Shown here piece by piece: positions 49,985-58,805 of a DNA stretch of 64,000 bases (positions are counted from its first letter, which is position 1; each line of letters opens with the position of its first letter). Location of the stretch: positions 310,001 through 374,000 of the forward strand of contig NZ_SGXC01000002.1 of assembly GCF_004216695.1 (NCBI RefSeq). Reading direction: 5' to 3'. Below the pieces are notes generated by a model that saw nothing but the letters and a program-made list of their open reading frames with translations, was not told the origin of the DNA and searched no databases. A program made the position numbers and the translations under genes. The stretch comes from Pigmentiphaga kullae. GTDB lineage: Bacteria; Pseudomonadota; Gammaproteobacteria; Burkholderiales; Burkholderiaceae_B.

Positions 49985-50512
49985 TCACCGATCGCGCACT
50001 GCGGCAGGAACGGACGCGAGCCGGCGCAGGTAGGTGTTGTCCGCCTGCGCGGCCTTGCTGGCGCATTCCTGTGCTTGCCTGCCCAGGGTGTGCAGCAGGC
50101 TGATCTGCATGTTCAGCATGACGCGCTGCAGTTCGATCTCGTGCAGGTCGTGCAGCAGGTTGACCGGCGTGCTGGGGCTCGCCATCAGCTCCTGCCACAA
50201 CGCCACGCCCATGGCCGATCGATCGTGCTTGCGCCAGCGAAGAAAGGTCGTGCCTGCGCCAGTGGTCTGCTGGGCCAGCTCGACGGGAAGCAGGTGGAAG
50301 GGATGCCCGCACGCCTGTGGCAGCACCTGTCGCTGCGCCAGGGCAATCAACTCGTCGCGCATGGCGAAGCACTGGCTGGCCCAGGCCTCGAAGTCCCCTT
50401 TACCTTTAAAAGGCTTTAAAAGGCCTTTTAGAGAGGCCGCGTGTTCCAGCCGCATGAAGGCTGGCTGTTCCAGACGACGGAAGTAGCGCGGTTCGCGGTT
50501 CGGGTCGCTCAT
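49985..50512 (-). CDS. DUF3158 family ICE protein
   Basis: A 175-residue helical protein starting M-S-D-P-N-R-E-P-R-Y-F-R-R-L-E. It fits DUF3158 by size and by position between ssb and the PFL_4669 family gene. Function is unknown. Its start overlaps the stop of the upstream gene by 4 bp. Confidence 0.83.
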   Translation of the reverse strand: MSDPNREPRYFRRLEQPAFMRLEHAASLKGLLKPFKGKGDFEAWASQCFAMRDELIALAQRQVLPQACGHPFHLLPVELAQQTTGAGTTFLRWRKHDRSAMGVALWQELMASPSTPVNLLHDLHEIELQRVMLNMQISLLHTLGRQAQECASKAAQADNTYLRRLASVPAAVRDR

Positions 50513-51300
50513 GCCGGTTCGTCCTCGCCGGCGGCTGTGGACTTGGCCTCGGCCGAATCGGCGGCAGCGCCTTCGTCGGTGGGAGATGCGGCTGCGGCAG
50601 CGCTATCACCACGCTGTTGCAGACCACGGCGCACGACGGGCGGCGCAAACTTCGAGCGGCGCATGCCTTCGAGCACGTCCTGCGGCAGTTCGCCGAACTT
50701 CTCCAATGCTGCCCGAGCTGCGGCGTTCTTGGCCGCGAAGTCGTCGCGGGTGCAGCCCGAGTAGCGGTATTGCTGGGCCAGGCTGAACAGGCTGCGCAGC
50801 GCGTGGGCACCTTCGTTGAGCCAGCGCTCCAACGTCGAGCGATCGATCAGCGCGGTGTGGTGGGCGAGGATCAGCTTGCGGGCGATGTCGTCGTAGTCGG
50901 CCAGCAGATAGACGGCGGCAAAGCCGAGCTGCGCGTTCACGAACAAGGGGAGCTTCACCGGCTGCACGTTGAGGTTCTCACCCAGGCTCAACGCCGCAGG
51001 CACGCCGGCCAGTGCCTGGTCAACCTGCTCGCGCAGCGATTGCAACGTGGTCCTGGTCTGGTCGAGCTTTTCCTCGATGCGCAACATCCACCAGTCGCTG
51101 TACGGGTCGTCCTGCTCCGAGCCGCGCTTCATCTTGTTCATCACGGCGATGTAGCCGTTCAGGCCGACGATGCCGGGTCGCCCCTCGGCGGCGGCGCGGC
51201 CATGCCAGATGCGCGAGGCGTGGTGGGTGTGCAGCGTCAGCGACATCGCGCTGCGCAGGGAGCCGAGGTTGAGTTGCAATGGTTCGTTGCTGGTTGCCAT
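50509..51300 (-). CDS. ICE protein, PFL_4669 family (TIGR03761)
   Basis: A 263-residue protein. Conserved parts include L-N-L-G-S-L-R-S-A-M-S-L-T-L-H-T and G-R-P-G-I-V-G-L-N-G-Y-I, and the C-terminal tail is Ala/Asp/Glu-rich. It matches TIGR03761/PFL_4669, a core gene near the replication block. A nucleic-acid role is likely from context. Confidence 0.87.
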   Translation of the reverse strand: MATSNEPLQLNLGSLRSAMSLTLHTHHASRIWHGRAAAEGRPGIVGLNGYIAVMNKMKRGSEQDDPYSDWWMLRIEEKLDQTRTTLQSLREQVDQALAGVPAALSLGENLNVQPVKLPLFVNAQLGFAAVYLLADYDDIARKLILAHHTALIDRSTLERWLNEGAHALRSLFSLAQQYRYSGCTRDDFAAKNAAARAALEKFGELPQDVLEGMRRSKFAPPVVRRGLQQRGDSAAAAASPTDEGAAADSAEAKSTAAGEDEPA

Positions 51301-51420
51301 GGTGATCGCTCGCTGGTGGACAGGGAGCCGCCAGCATCCGCATGCAGCGGAAGGCAGTCAGTCAACAAACCGAAATGAGCCGACCCCCGGTTCTGTGCGC
51401 GCTGGCGGCGCAGCGCGCAA

Positions 51421-51757
51421 CGGTCCCCTGGGGACCGCTCCGCAGATGGGCACTCACATCGGCGTTCCCGTCCTCGGTTGTTGACGGTATGCGTGCTGCA
51501 CCGCACGTCGCGCTGCCGTTCGACACGATCCTTCGCCGCGCAGCCGTCCCCAGGGGACCGTTCCGTTGAGCGCCATGGAGGTCTGCTTCATGGTCTTGCA
51601 TGCGCTCTACTCAGGTTTTGCGCAGCATGTCGCGCCGTCGCCCGGCGCTTCACCGCACAGCCGTCCCCAGGGGACCGTTTCTGCCGACCGCCATGGAGAT
51701 CTACTTCACGGCTTTGACAAGCCCTGTGCTCAGGATTTGCGCAGCAGATCGCGCAGG
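51421..51757. repeat. Tandem imperfect repeats with GTCCCC palindromes
   Basis: Two copies of a unit of about 118 bp are visible (about 51537-51640 and 51655-51757): GTCCCCAGGGGAC at 51546 and 51663, CGCCATGGAG at 51571 and 51689, CTCAGG-x-TTTGCGCAGCA at 51610 and 51729. A third, more diverged copy starts with CGGTCCCCTGGGGACCG at 51421-51437. The last copy runs into the 3' end of the STY4528 gene. This explains the 430-bp gap, which holds no gene. Confidence 0.8.
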
Positions 51758-52968
51758 CGCTCGATGTGCTGCCGGGCCACCTCGGGCGGCACGACGTTGC
51801 GCGGCGGCTCGGTTGGTGGCGCTCGCGCCGCCGATGGTGTTGGCGGTGCCGGGCCGGTCTGCTTGGCCCAGGCATTGAACTCGCCGCGCATGGCGCGCTG
51901 GATGATGCCGAACAGATAACCGGCGGGGTTGCGGATGCCATGCTTGCCGCACCGTGCGGCCCATTCGTCCAGCACGGCCTGCCGCAGGGCAGCGTCCACC
52001 TGCTGCAACGCCATCTTGGCTCCGGCCTGCTGTTCCGCCTTCAGTTCCGCGAAGCGCTTGGGCCATTGCAGGTCGCCCAGCGCACGCGCCTGCGCGGTAG
52101 TACGTACTTCATCAATACGACTACTACGTACTGTACGGTCCTGCTTCGAATTCCGAAGAGCGCCGTCTGGCGCGGGTTTCGGCCCTGCTTCGGATTCCGA
52201 AGATGGGCGATCGCCATTCCGAAGAAGGCTCGCGGGCCCTTCTTCGGAATCGTGGACCGCATCCTCCTGTGGATAACTTTCGGAGGCGGTGATGCCCTGG
52301 TCGGCCAGGCGCTCGGCGAGCACTTGCAGCCGCGACGGCAAGGTGCGTCCGGACAGCATCGGGTCGTCCGCGATCTCCTGGAGGGTGTTGAGTCCCACCA
52401 CCTGGACGGCCTTGGCCGAATGCCCCAGCGACTGGCTGACCAGGGCCAGGTAGTCGGCGTCGAGTTGCATCGCCTCGAACGGCGTCAGCGGTTCGTCGTG
52501 CAGGACGTAGAGGTTGCCGAGGATGCGACCGGTCTTGGGGTCGCGCCGTCGTCGCACGAGGCTCAGCCAGCGCGTCAGGCGCAGCAGCGTCAGCGCCCGC
52601 GCCACGGTCTCATGGGAGGCCTGGCCTGCGCAGGGCATCGACGCCAGCCAGGGGCGCAACTGCTCATAGGTGGGAAATGCCGTGACGCCATCGTCGTTGA
52701 GCATCAATCGGAACACCTGCCAGGCGTTGCGCTCCAGCGGTGTCAGGCGGCGGTCGAGGAACAGCCGCCGCGGCACGCTCTCGTGCCGATTGCCACTGAA
52801 CAGGAAGGCGTCGCCGGACGTAGGAGGCGTGGGCGTTGGAGCAGGCAGGGACGCGGGAGCGCCAGAGCTGGACTTGGGCGCGAGGTCCTTCAGCGCAGCG
52901 TCGAACAGGTCGGCGAGTGCGATGGGGCCAGGGCGCTGGGCTCGTGGGGCGGTGTCGTCCACGGCCAT
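51730..52968 (-). CDS. STY4528-family ICE replication-associated protein
   Basis: A 412-residue protein. The conserved block R-R-L-F-L-D-R-R-L-T-P-L-E-R-N-A-W-Q-V-F begins near residue 67 and leads into a helical DNA-binding-like region (A-L-T-L-L-R-L-T-R-W-L). The second half is charged and variable. It belongs to the STY4528 pathogenicity-island replication family. Its last codons lie inside the tandem repeats at 51421-51757. It starts 4 bp after the bisC stop. Confidence 0.87.
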   Translation of the reverse strand: MAVDDTAPRAQRPGPIALADLFDAALKDLAPKSSSGAPASLPAPTPTPPTSGDAFLFSGNRHESVPRRLFLDRRLTPLERNAWQVFRLMLNDDGVTAFPTYEQLRPWLASMPCAGQASHETVARALTLLRLTRWLSLVRRRRDPKTGRILGNLYVLHDEPLTPFEAMQLDADYLALVSQSLGHSAKAVQVVGLNTLQEIADDPMLSGRTLPSRLQVLAERLADQGITASESYPQEDAVHDSEEGPASLLRNGDRPSSESEAGPKPAPDGALRNSKQDRTVRSSRIDEVRTTAQARALGDLQWPKRFAELKAEQQAGAKMALQQVDAALRQAVLDEWAARCGKHGIRNPAGYLFGIIQRAMRGEFNAWAKQTGPAPPTPSAARAPPTEPPRNVVPPEVARQHIERLRDLLRKS

Positions 52969-52971
52969 GGC

Positions 52972-53532
52972 CTAGCCCAATCCCTGATCGACCCAGTTCC
53001 TGATCGCGGCCCAGACCACCGAGAGCGGCAGCGACATGCCCTCGGCCAGGTCCATGGCCGCATCGAGAATCGAGGTCTCGTCCTCCAGATCGACGTTCCT
53101 GCTGCTGGTCACGGCTTTCCATTGCCGCCACAGTTCGGTGTCCTGGGTCTCGTCCAGGACGGGGTGGCGCCCCTTGCGCTTGGGCAGGCCGAGGATCTCC
53201 CGCCGCAGGGCGACTTCCTGATGGGTCAGGCCATAGAAGCGGCTGACCATCTCCGTGCTGGCCCCCAGCCGCAGCATGCGATCGACCGTGGCGATTTCCT
53301 TCTCCACGTCCTGTGCCTGGTTGAGCAGGCGCTGCAGCACTTCGCGGTTGACCGTGACCGAGCACCACGAGACGCTGGCGTTGGCCAGCACGCTGATCAG
53401 CGCGGGGTGCTTGAGCGCATCCAGCTCGGCCTCGCCGAAGCCCATGGCCTTGCAGCGGCGCAGTTGGCCGTTGCGAAGGTCATACAGCGCCTGGGCAATC
53501 ACGGCCTGGTTGAGCGGATGCGATGTGGACAT
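52972..53532 (-). CDS. bisC: DUF2857 protein, BisC-like transfer-competence activator
   Basis: A 186-residue protein with a central helical DNA-binding-like region (F-Y-G-L-T-H-Q-E-V-A-L-R-R-E) and K-R-K-G-R-H-P. DUF2857 assignment is firm by sequence. In ICEclc a gene of about this size, directly after the ParB-like bisD, encodes BisC, which with BisD activates transfer genes; position and length match. The ATG at 53532 was chosen for the conserved short N-terminus and adjacent Shine-Dalgarno (GGGAGG). Confidence 0.82.
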   Translation of the reverse strand: MSTSHPLNQAVIAQALYDLRNGQLRRCKAMGFGEAELDALKHPALISVLANASVSWCSVTVNREVLQRLLNQAQDVEKEIATVDRMLRLGASTEMVSRFYGLTHQEVALRREILGLPKRKGRHPVLDETQDTELWRQWKAVTSSRNVDLEDETSILDAAMDLAEGMSLPLSVVWAAIRNWVDQGLG

Positions 53533-53546
53533 GCGGCCTCCCTCGC

Positions 53547-55226
53547 TCACGTCCCGGGCGCCGTGGTGCCGGCTTCCAGGTCCAGCAGACGCCGGGCGAG
53601 GCGCAGCAGCCGAAAGAGCTTGACCAACGCCGTGTCGCTCAAGCGCCTTGCGCCGCTGCCATGGCCTTGGCTCTGGCCGTGCAACAGGGTCGGCAGGTCG
53701 GCGGCGAGCTGCGCGCCGTCCAGGCCCGCTTCGGCGACGGGCTGACCCGTCAGGGAAGTGAGCAGCGTCAGCACCGCGCGGCCGAGCGGCGACGGGGCTT
53801 GGCCGCGGGCGCGGCACGCAAACCCGATGCCATCGGCGCGATCCTCGATGCACTCGTCCAGGCCTGCCTCCCCGGCGATCTCGCGCGCGAACTGCGCGAT
53901 GTGGATGCGCAGCCGATCGGGCGTGTCCAGGCCGGCGTCGATGTACCAGACGTCGGAGATCGGATAGAGTCCGCCGGCTTGCACCGGGATGGACTGCAGC
54001 ACGCTCGCCGAGAAGTCGGGCGGCAGCGCATCGCCCAACTGGTCGGCGACCATGCGCTGGATCGATTGGAGCCGTTCTGTCGTCGGTGCTGGCGAGACGA
54101 TGTGCTCGCGAAGCAGATCGCCCGGTGCGGCCGGCTGGCTTCCCGTGGCCGCTTCGCCAACCGCCGTGTCGTCGTGGCGCAAGGTGGGCTCGGACGCCGG
54201 AGGGCTGGCGGGTGGAGGACCGGCCGCCGCTGCAGGCGTGGCGATGGACGATGCTGCGCCCGGCGGAGTCGGCGTGCCGGCGGTGGGCGAAGGCAACGCC
54301 GGCTGCGCCGCAGGTGGCGTCGGGTCACTGACCAGCGCCCGGTGGCGGCTTTCCGATTCGGTCAGGTCCAGCGCCAGCACGTCGTAGCCGATGCCCAGCA
54401 GCTCGGACATCTGGCCGATCAGCTCGTCTTGCACGCGCTGCGGCGCGAACTCGTCGCCCTGCGTGTCGAACTGCGCCAGCACCTCCTGAAAGAAACTGTC
54501 GAAGTCCAGCGGCAGCGAACGGTCCTTGGCGTAGTGCTCCCAGGTGCGTTTGCAGGCCGTGCGCATGACCGACAGCCGCTCGACCTGGTGGCGCCCCAGG
54601 CCGCCATAGAGCACAGTGGGAATGGCGGGCAGCAGGTAGCGCACCGCGTCGGCCATGCGGGTGATGTGCGACCGCTGGACGGGGAAGCCATCGGCCGCCA
54701 GGCGGCGGGCCAGTTCCGACTGGCTCAGGGCGGCGCCGCTCTCCTGCTCGTAGAACTCCCGTGCTTTCTCGACGCCGAGCGCGCGCTCGATGAACGTGAG
54801 GCCGCCGCGCAGTTCGTTCTCGGCAAGATGCCCGGTCAGCGCGACGATTTCACCGCGCTCCGGCCATGGTCGGAACAGGCACGATATGCGGAAGAAGCGT
54901 TCTTCCTTGGTCTCCGACCAGAGTTCGCGCAGGATCGCCAGTCGCGTGTTGCCGCCGTTGCGGATGATGTAGTGGTCCTCGCCGGGCCTGCGCGTGATGG
55001 CCGGCGCCGCGTCCAGGCCGCGCTCGCGGATGGATGCCTTGATTTCCTCGTAAGCCGGGTTGCGCTTCATGCGCGGGTCATGGTCGTAGGGCCGCAACTG
55101 GTCCAGCGTCACGACCATGGGCGTGTCCGCGATCGGGTCGCTCAAGGCCGTAGCCGCTGGGCCGCTGCGCTCGAAGCCGGCCGCGAGCAGCTTGCCTGCC
55201 ATGTCCTGCGAGGTCATGTCAGCCAT
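53547..55226 (-). CDS. bisD: ParB-domain ICE regulator, BisD-like
   Basis: A 559-residue protein. The ParB N-terminal domain (L-R-P-Y-D-H-D-P-R ... Y-I-I-R-N-G-G-N-T-R-L-A-I-L) spans about residues 40-110, followed by a ParB-type HTH (S-Q-S-E-L-A-R-R-L-A-A-D-G). A Pro/Ala-rich linker and a second conserved region fill the C-terminus. In ICEclc the homologous gene is bisD, half of the BisDC switch that sustains transfer competence. The ATG at 55226 overlaps the end of the shi-like gene. Confidence 0.87.
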   Translation of the reverse strand: MADMTSQDMAGKLLAAGFERSGPAATALSDPIADTPMVVTLDQLRPYDHDPRMKRNPAYEEIKASIRERGLDAAPAITRRPGEDHYIIRNGGNTRLAILRELWSETKEERFFRISCLFRPWPERGEIVALTGHLAENELRGGLTFIERALGVEKAREFYEQESGAALSQSELARRLAADGFPVQRSHITRMADAVRYLLPAIPTVLYGGLGRHQVERLSVMRTACKRTWEHYAKDRSLPLDFDSFFQEVLAQFDTQGDEFAPQRVQDELIGQMSELLGIGYDVLALDLTESESRHRALVSDPTPPAAQPALPSPTAGTPTPPGAASSIATPAAAAGPPPASPPASEPTLRHDDTAVGEAATGSQPAAPGDLLREHIVSPAPTTERLQSIQRMVADQLGDALPPDFSASVLQSIPVQAGGLYPISDVWYIDAGLDTPDRLRIHIAQFAREIAGEAGLDECIEDRADGIGFACRARGQAPSPLGRAVLTLLTSLTGQPVAEAGLDGAQLAADLPTLLHGQSQGHGSGARRLSDTALVKLFRLLRLARRLLDLEAGTTAPGT

Positions 55227-55488
55227 GGCCGCACCCCTCGCAGTCCCCACGACCGCCGGCCGGCGCCATGCGGGCCTCTCGCTCGGCGCGGCGGATCTGC
55301 GCACGGGCGTTCAATTCGGCCCGGTGGTCACTCGCTGTCGAACTCGTGTAGATCGCCGCGCAGCCGGCCTTGGTGAACTTGAGGTGCCCGCCCGGCGTGC
55401 GCTTGACGTGCCAGCCCTCACCGACCGCGAACTCGATCAGGGCGCGCAGCCGCTTGTGGCCGCGGGCCAGCTCATGTGCGTTCGCCAT
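55219..55488 (-). CDS. shi: Small Shi-like protein with HicA-like fold
   Basis: An 89-residue basic protein with a HicA/dsRBD-like pattern: helix H-K-R-L-R-A-L-I-E-F, then W-H-V-K-R-T-P-G-G-H-L-K-F-T-K. Between parA and bisD, ICEclc has the small gene shi, linked to growth arrest of transfer-competent cells; size and place match. The HicA-like G-G-H-L-K motif suggests RNA binding. It overlaps both neighbours. Confidence 0.78.
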   Translation of the reverse strand: MANAHELARGHKRLRALIEFAVGEGWHVKRTPGGHLKFTKAGCAAIYTSSTASDHRAELNARAQIRRAEREARMAPAGGRGDCEGCGHG

Positions 55489-56347
55489 GGGGCCTCCCAG
55501 GATCAAGAGGTCGCTGCGGGCGGCCGGATACTTGAGCCAGTCGGTCCTGCCATTGCGGGAACAACTCGCTGGCGAGCGCGCGCATCGTGTCGAGCGCGGC
55601 AGGGGCGACTCTGCCGGGCGGCTGGCGGTGCTCGACCCGATGCACCGGCAGGCCGCGCGTTGCGGCACGTGGATACGCTTCTATGGCCGGCACGTCGGTG
55701 GCGAGCACGCGGATGCCGGCGCTGTCCTGGAACAGGTCGCGCAAGGCCTGCTGGATCAGCCGTGCGTTGGCGGACACCGGGTGGACGCGGTTGATGAGCA
55801 AGTGCAGCGGCGGCGGTTCGATGCCCAGGTGCCGGTACGGCGCAATGTCTTCGAGCAACTGCATGGTGCCGCGCCGCAGCTCGCGTGCCGCGAGGATCTC
55901 CGGCGTGACGGGCGACAGCGCGAGATCGGAGGCGAGCACCGCCATCTCCAGCAGCACGGAACGCGCGCCCTGGGTGTCGATCAGCACCAGGTCGTAGAGG
56001 GGAGCAAGTGCTGGCAGCAGATGCCGCAACCGCAGGCGGCCATCCGGCGCATGCAGCAACAACGTGTTCAGCTCGCCCCGGTGGTCGTCGGACAGCACCA
56101 GGTCCAGGCCCGCGATGATCGTGCGGGACACGAGCTGGCCAAGGTCGCGCTCGTTGAAGGCCAACAGCTCATAGATGCCGCCCGGCGCGCGCTGGGTCAG
56201 TTCGTAGTAGGAGGACAAGGTGGGCTGCACGTCGAGATCGAGCAGCAGCACGCGCAGGCCCGCGTCCGCGGCGAGCCCGCCCAGGTTGGCGGCCGTCGTG
56301 GTCTTGCCGACGCCGCCCTTCGTTGAAATGATGGACACGACCTGCAT
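55472..56347 (-). CDS. parA: ParA/Soj-family ATPase
   Basis: A 291-residue deviant-Walker ATPase. K-G-G-V-G-K-T-T-T is at residues 10-18, L-L-D-L-D-V-Q-P at about 35-42 and L-V-L-I-D-T-Q-G at about 118-125. It probably partitions or stabilises the excised circular element; soj-type genes are known to keep such ICEs in their hosts. It is the second gene of the alpA-parA-shi-bisD-bisC unit. Confidence 0.93.
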   Translation of the reverse strand: MQVVSIISTKGGVGKTTTAANLGGLAADAGLRVLLLDLDVQPTLSSYYELTQRAPGGIYELLAFNERDLGQLVSRTIIAGLDLVLSDDHRGELNTLLLHAPDGRLRLRHLLPALAPLYDLVLIDTQGARSVLLEMAVLASDLALSPVTPEILAARELRRGTMQLLEDIAPYRHLGIEPPPLHLLINRVHPVSANARLIQQALRDLFQDSAGIRVLATDVPAIEAYPRAATRGLPVHRVEHRQPPGRVAPAALDTMRALASELFPQWQDRLAQVSGRPQRPLDPGRPHGERT

Positions 56348-56389
56348 GGCGCTCTCCGGCTGGGAATGGGAAGTCCGCGGGAGAGCGGG

Positions 56390-56611
56390 TCAGGTCCGGT
56401 GGTTGAGGCGCTCGGCGATCCACTGGTCGATTTCGATCGAATCCCAGCCGACAGCGCGCACGCCCAGGCGCAGCGCCTGAGGGAACTGGCGCTTCTTCAT
56501 CAGGTTGTAGATGTGGGCGCGTTTGAAGCCGGACTTCGCTTCGACTTCATCGAGCCGCAGGATGCGGCGCTCGTTCGGCGGGAGTACAGGGGTCTGCGAC
56601 ATGGCGGTCAC
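56390..56611 (-). CDS. alpA: AlpA-family DNA-binding protein
   Basis: A 73-residue excisionase-like HTH protein (R-I-L-R-L-D-E-V-E-A-K-S-G-F-K-R-A-H-I-Y, then G-W-D-S-I-E-I-D-Q-W-I). First gene of the maintenance and control unit. The upstream region has palindromes and a promoter-like sequence. Confidence 0.92.
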   Translation of the reverse strand: MTAMSQTPVLPPNERRILRLDEVEAKSGFKRAHIYNLMKKRQFPQALRLGVRAVGWDSIEIDQWIAERLNHRT

Positions 56612-56645
56612 TCCTGAACGCTCGGTGGCGTTTGTTGGCGTGACC

Positions 56646-56703
56646 TCTATTCAATAGACCTGGCTGCGGAAAGACATTGCAAATGCAATCTCCGCGATTG
56701 CAC
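56646..56703 (-). promoter_or_regulatory. Probable control region of the alpA-parA-shi-bisDC unit
   Basis: It contains a palindrome TCTATT-C-AATAGA (56646-56658), a perfect ATTGCA-AA-TGCAAT dyad (56676-56689) and another ATTGCAC half-site (56697-56703). On the minus strand TTGCAA and TCTATT are 18 bp apart and could be the -35 and -10. Candidate target of the bisR-like protein or of BisDC. Confidence 0.55.
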
Positions 56704-56720
56704 ATACAAGCTGGATAACC

Positions 56721-57467
56721 TCATGCGCTTGCGCTACGAACGTACCTCTTAGCGTTGGCGAACTTTCCGTTTAAGGTGCGCTCAGTGATGCCCATGGTGC
56801 CGCCGTAGTGGGCGACCAATGCAGAGACAAGGGCCTCCTGCGTTTTGAAGCTGGAATAGGGCACGCCTGAAGGCGACTGGCTCAGCATCAGCGTCAACAT
56901 CCCTCCAATGATGTTGAGATAGGTCGTTTCCGCCCGTTCGCTGATCTCGCATTGCTTGGATGCCAACAGCACCGAGGATTGCTTGAGTAGCGTGTCGTGC
57001 TGCTCCTGCAGTTCTCGCATCTCACGTCGGGCTTGTTCAAGCGCGGCCTGAAGGGCCAGCCGCTCCACGAGGATCGCCTGTCCTGTTTCCATGGTGATGA
57101 AAGGATGCGCCATGCGTTCGCCACGGCTGAACAGAAATCCTGGCCGGTGCTCGGGATAGTGGGTGCGCATCCAGCGTTTTAGATCGACATGGCGAACAGT
57201 CAGATCCAGAGAATTGAGCAGGTTCGGATCATTGAGCGTGATCCCGTTCTTGCCGTAGGGCAGCTCTCCGTTGAGGATGCCGTCATAGATACGTTCCGAG
57301 TGCAGCCGGCACTCATTCCATCGAGGGCAGTTCAGCGACCGAGGCAGGACACGCGGTGACGCGATCGTGGCCAGGATCATCGGGAGATACCGCAGCAACC
57401 CAGCCCATCGGATGGCCGCCTCGATGGGACGATAGAACACCTTTGATGTTGAAATGTCCTTGTGCAT
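56721..57467 (-). CDS. BisR-like ICE regulator candidate
   Basis: A 248-residue soluble protein with no domain I recognise. The N-terminal half is basic (A-A-I-R-W-A-G-L-L-R-Y), the middle has a helical repeat rich in E, Q and R (A-L-E-Q-A-R-R-E-M-R-E-L-Q-E-Q). The C-terminus G-I-T-E-R-T-L-N-G-K-F-A-N-A-K-R-Y-V could be a DNA-binding helix. ICEclc has a gene of about 250 residues, bisR, directly before alpA that activates it; assignment here rests on place and length. Start at 57467 is supported by Shine-Dalgarno AAAGGAGACG. Confidence 0.6.
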   Translation of the reverse strand: MHKDISTSKVFYRPIEAAIRWAGLLRYLPMILATIASPRVLPRSLNCPRWNECRLHSERIYDGILNGELPYGKNGITLNDPNLLNSLDLTVRHVDLKRWMRTHYPEHRPGFLFSRGERMAHPFITMETGQAILVERLALQAALEQARREMRELQEQHDTLLKQSSVLLASKQCEISERAETTYLNIIGGMLTLMLSQSPSGVPYSSFKTQEALVSALVAHYGGTMGITERTLNGKFANAKRYVRSASA

Positions 57468-57917
57468 GTCTTCGTCTCCTTTCGGGTGCGCTACATCACC
57501 GGCTCCTTTCTTGCCCAAGGGCTGTTGTGTCGTTATGGCCTGCGACGGACGCTTGAGGCGATGCCCTAAGCGAAGGCGGAGGAGGCCATTGGCGTCCGCC
57601 GCAGGTGGCCTTGTCTTGCTTGATATGCAAGAATCGATCAGTTGCCGGCCCATCGAGCGATGAGGACGCAAGCTCGATATTGGCGCTCACGGTACCAGCG
57701 TCATAGGTGGCGCAAAGCCCATCAAGACCGATTTGGTATGGTCTGATATCCAGACGGTTCAAGACCAGCGAGTTGAAGCGTTCGACGCCCCTACGTCCAG
57801 TTGGGGACTGGAAATCAGCGGTTAGTGATGCATCGCTCCACATGCTGATATATCGACAAAGTATCTGCCGCAGTACCAGTGACCCTGCCAGGTTGCCCCA
57901 GCACATAGGAGACGGAG
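57468..57917. other. 450-bp intergenic region, control region for bisR-like and DUF305 genes
   Basis: No supported gene. The right end has a strong Shine-Dalgarno (AGGAGACGGAG) for the DUF305 gene, and the left end has one for the bisR-like gene. The two genes diverge here, so both promoters should lie in this stretch; no consensus promoter stands out. Confidence 0.55.
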
Positions 57918-58418
57918 ATGGCTGAACATTCCCATGAACATCAACATCACACATCCGGTCAGATGGGTAAGCACGGCCGACCATACGCCAAGTTCTGGGT
58001 GAACATGGTGTTGGGCCTCGTCGTCATGTACTTCGTAATGTTCAGCATGATCGACGGCGCCAGGGACTTCAGAAACAATCTCAACATGCTCTACATGGCG
58101 GTCACTATGTGGGCGCCAATGGGCATCTTCATGCTAGCGACAATGCCCGGCATGTTTCCAAACCGGCGGCTCAATCTCGTGCTGTACGGCTTGTTTGCCG
58201 TTCTCACACTCGGTTCTTTTGCCGCTACCCGTGCTCAAACCGGAATCGGCGATCGACAGTTCATCGCGTCTATGGTCCCGCACCATTCGGGAGCGATCCT
58301 CATGTGCCGCGAGGCGCAGCTCTCAGATCCGGAACTCGTCAACCTATGCCAAGCGATTTCCGATGGCCAGCGCGCGGAGATCGAGCAGATGAACCGGATT
58401 GCTGCACGCCTTCGTTGA
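57918..58418 (+). CDS. DUF305 membrane protein, metal-linked
   Basis: A 166-residue protein with a His-rich cytoplasmic start (H-S-H-E-H-Q-H-H), three membrane helices and a C-terminal DUF305 part with M-V-P-H-H-S-G-A-I-L-M-C. The His-His and Met residues are typical of copper-associated DUF305 proteins. Probably cargo, at the very end of the element. Confidence 0.83.
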   Translation: MAEHSHEHQHHTSGQMGKHGRPYAKFWVNMVLGLVVMYFVMFSMIDGARDFRNNLNMLYMAVTMWAPMGIFMLATMPGMFPNRRLNLVLYGLFAVLTLGSFAATRAQTGIGDRQFIASMVPHHSGAILMCREAQLSDPELVNLCQAISDGQRAEIEQMNRIAARLR

Positions 58419-58708
58419 GGCTGGCTGCCACTACACTGGCGCCGCGTTGCGCTCCGGCGAAGTTAGCCGCAGCGATGTAAAGATGAGTACTTGCGGTGTT
58501 CCGATGCCGGCGGTTGTGTCCTACAGCCGTCCAGGTGCCAGGTAGTCCACGCGACACCACCCCGCGCTGCCTGCGGAGCGAGCGCAAGTCATGATCGTCG
58601 CAAGTTGGAGTTCGATAGCGAACCCGCTCAGCAGCTGGACGCATCAGGCGTAACGACGGGTGGATGGATCATCCTTGGACGCTGGTGGAAGTGGTTGGAT
58701 GAACTTTG

Positions 58709-58737
58709 TTGCCGAGGGCGAAAAACAAGGCTATAAT
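58709..58737 (+). promoter_or_regulatory. Outward promoter next to the att site (Pcirc-like)
   Basis: TTGCCG (58709-58714), 17-bp spacer, consensus TATAAT (58732-58737). It points out of the element, 68 bp from the att core, and no gene of the element follows. In ICEclc an outward promoter at this end drives the integrase gene only in the excised circle; the layout here is the same. Confidence 0.75.
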
Positions 58738-58805
58738 TGAGTTCTTCGCTGATCACCACAGTGGAGAAAGTGATTGGGAAACAGAGACTTAGCGCTCTAG
58801 TGCAT

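Noticed and set aside
57496..57984. 162-residue minus-strand frame between the bisR-like and DUF305 genes
   Set aside because: It overlaps the start of the well-supported DUF305 gene, has no Shine-Dalgarno and no protein-like pattern.
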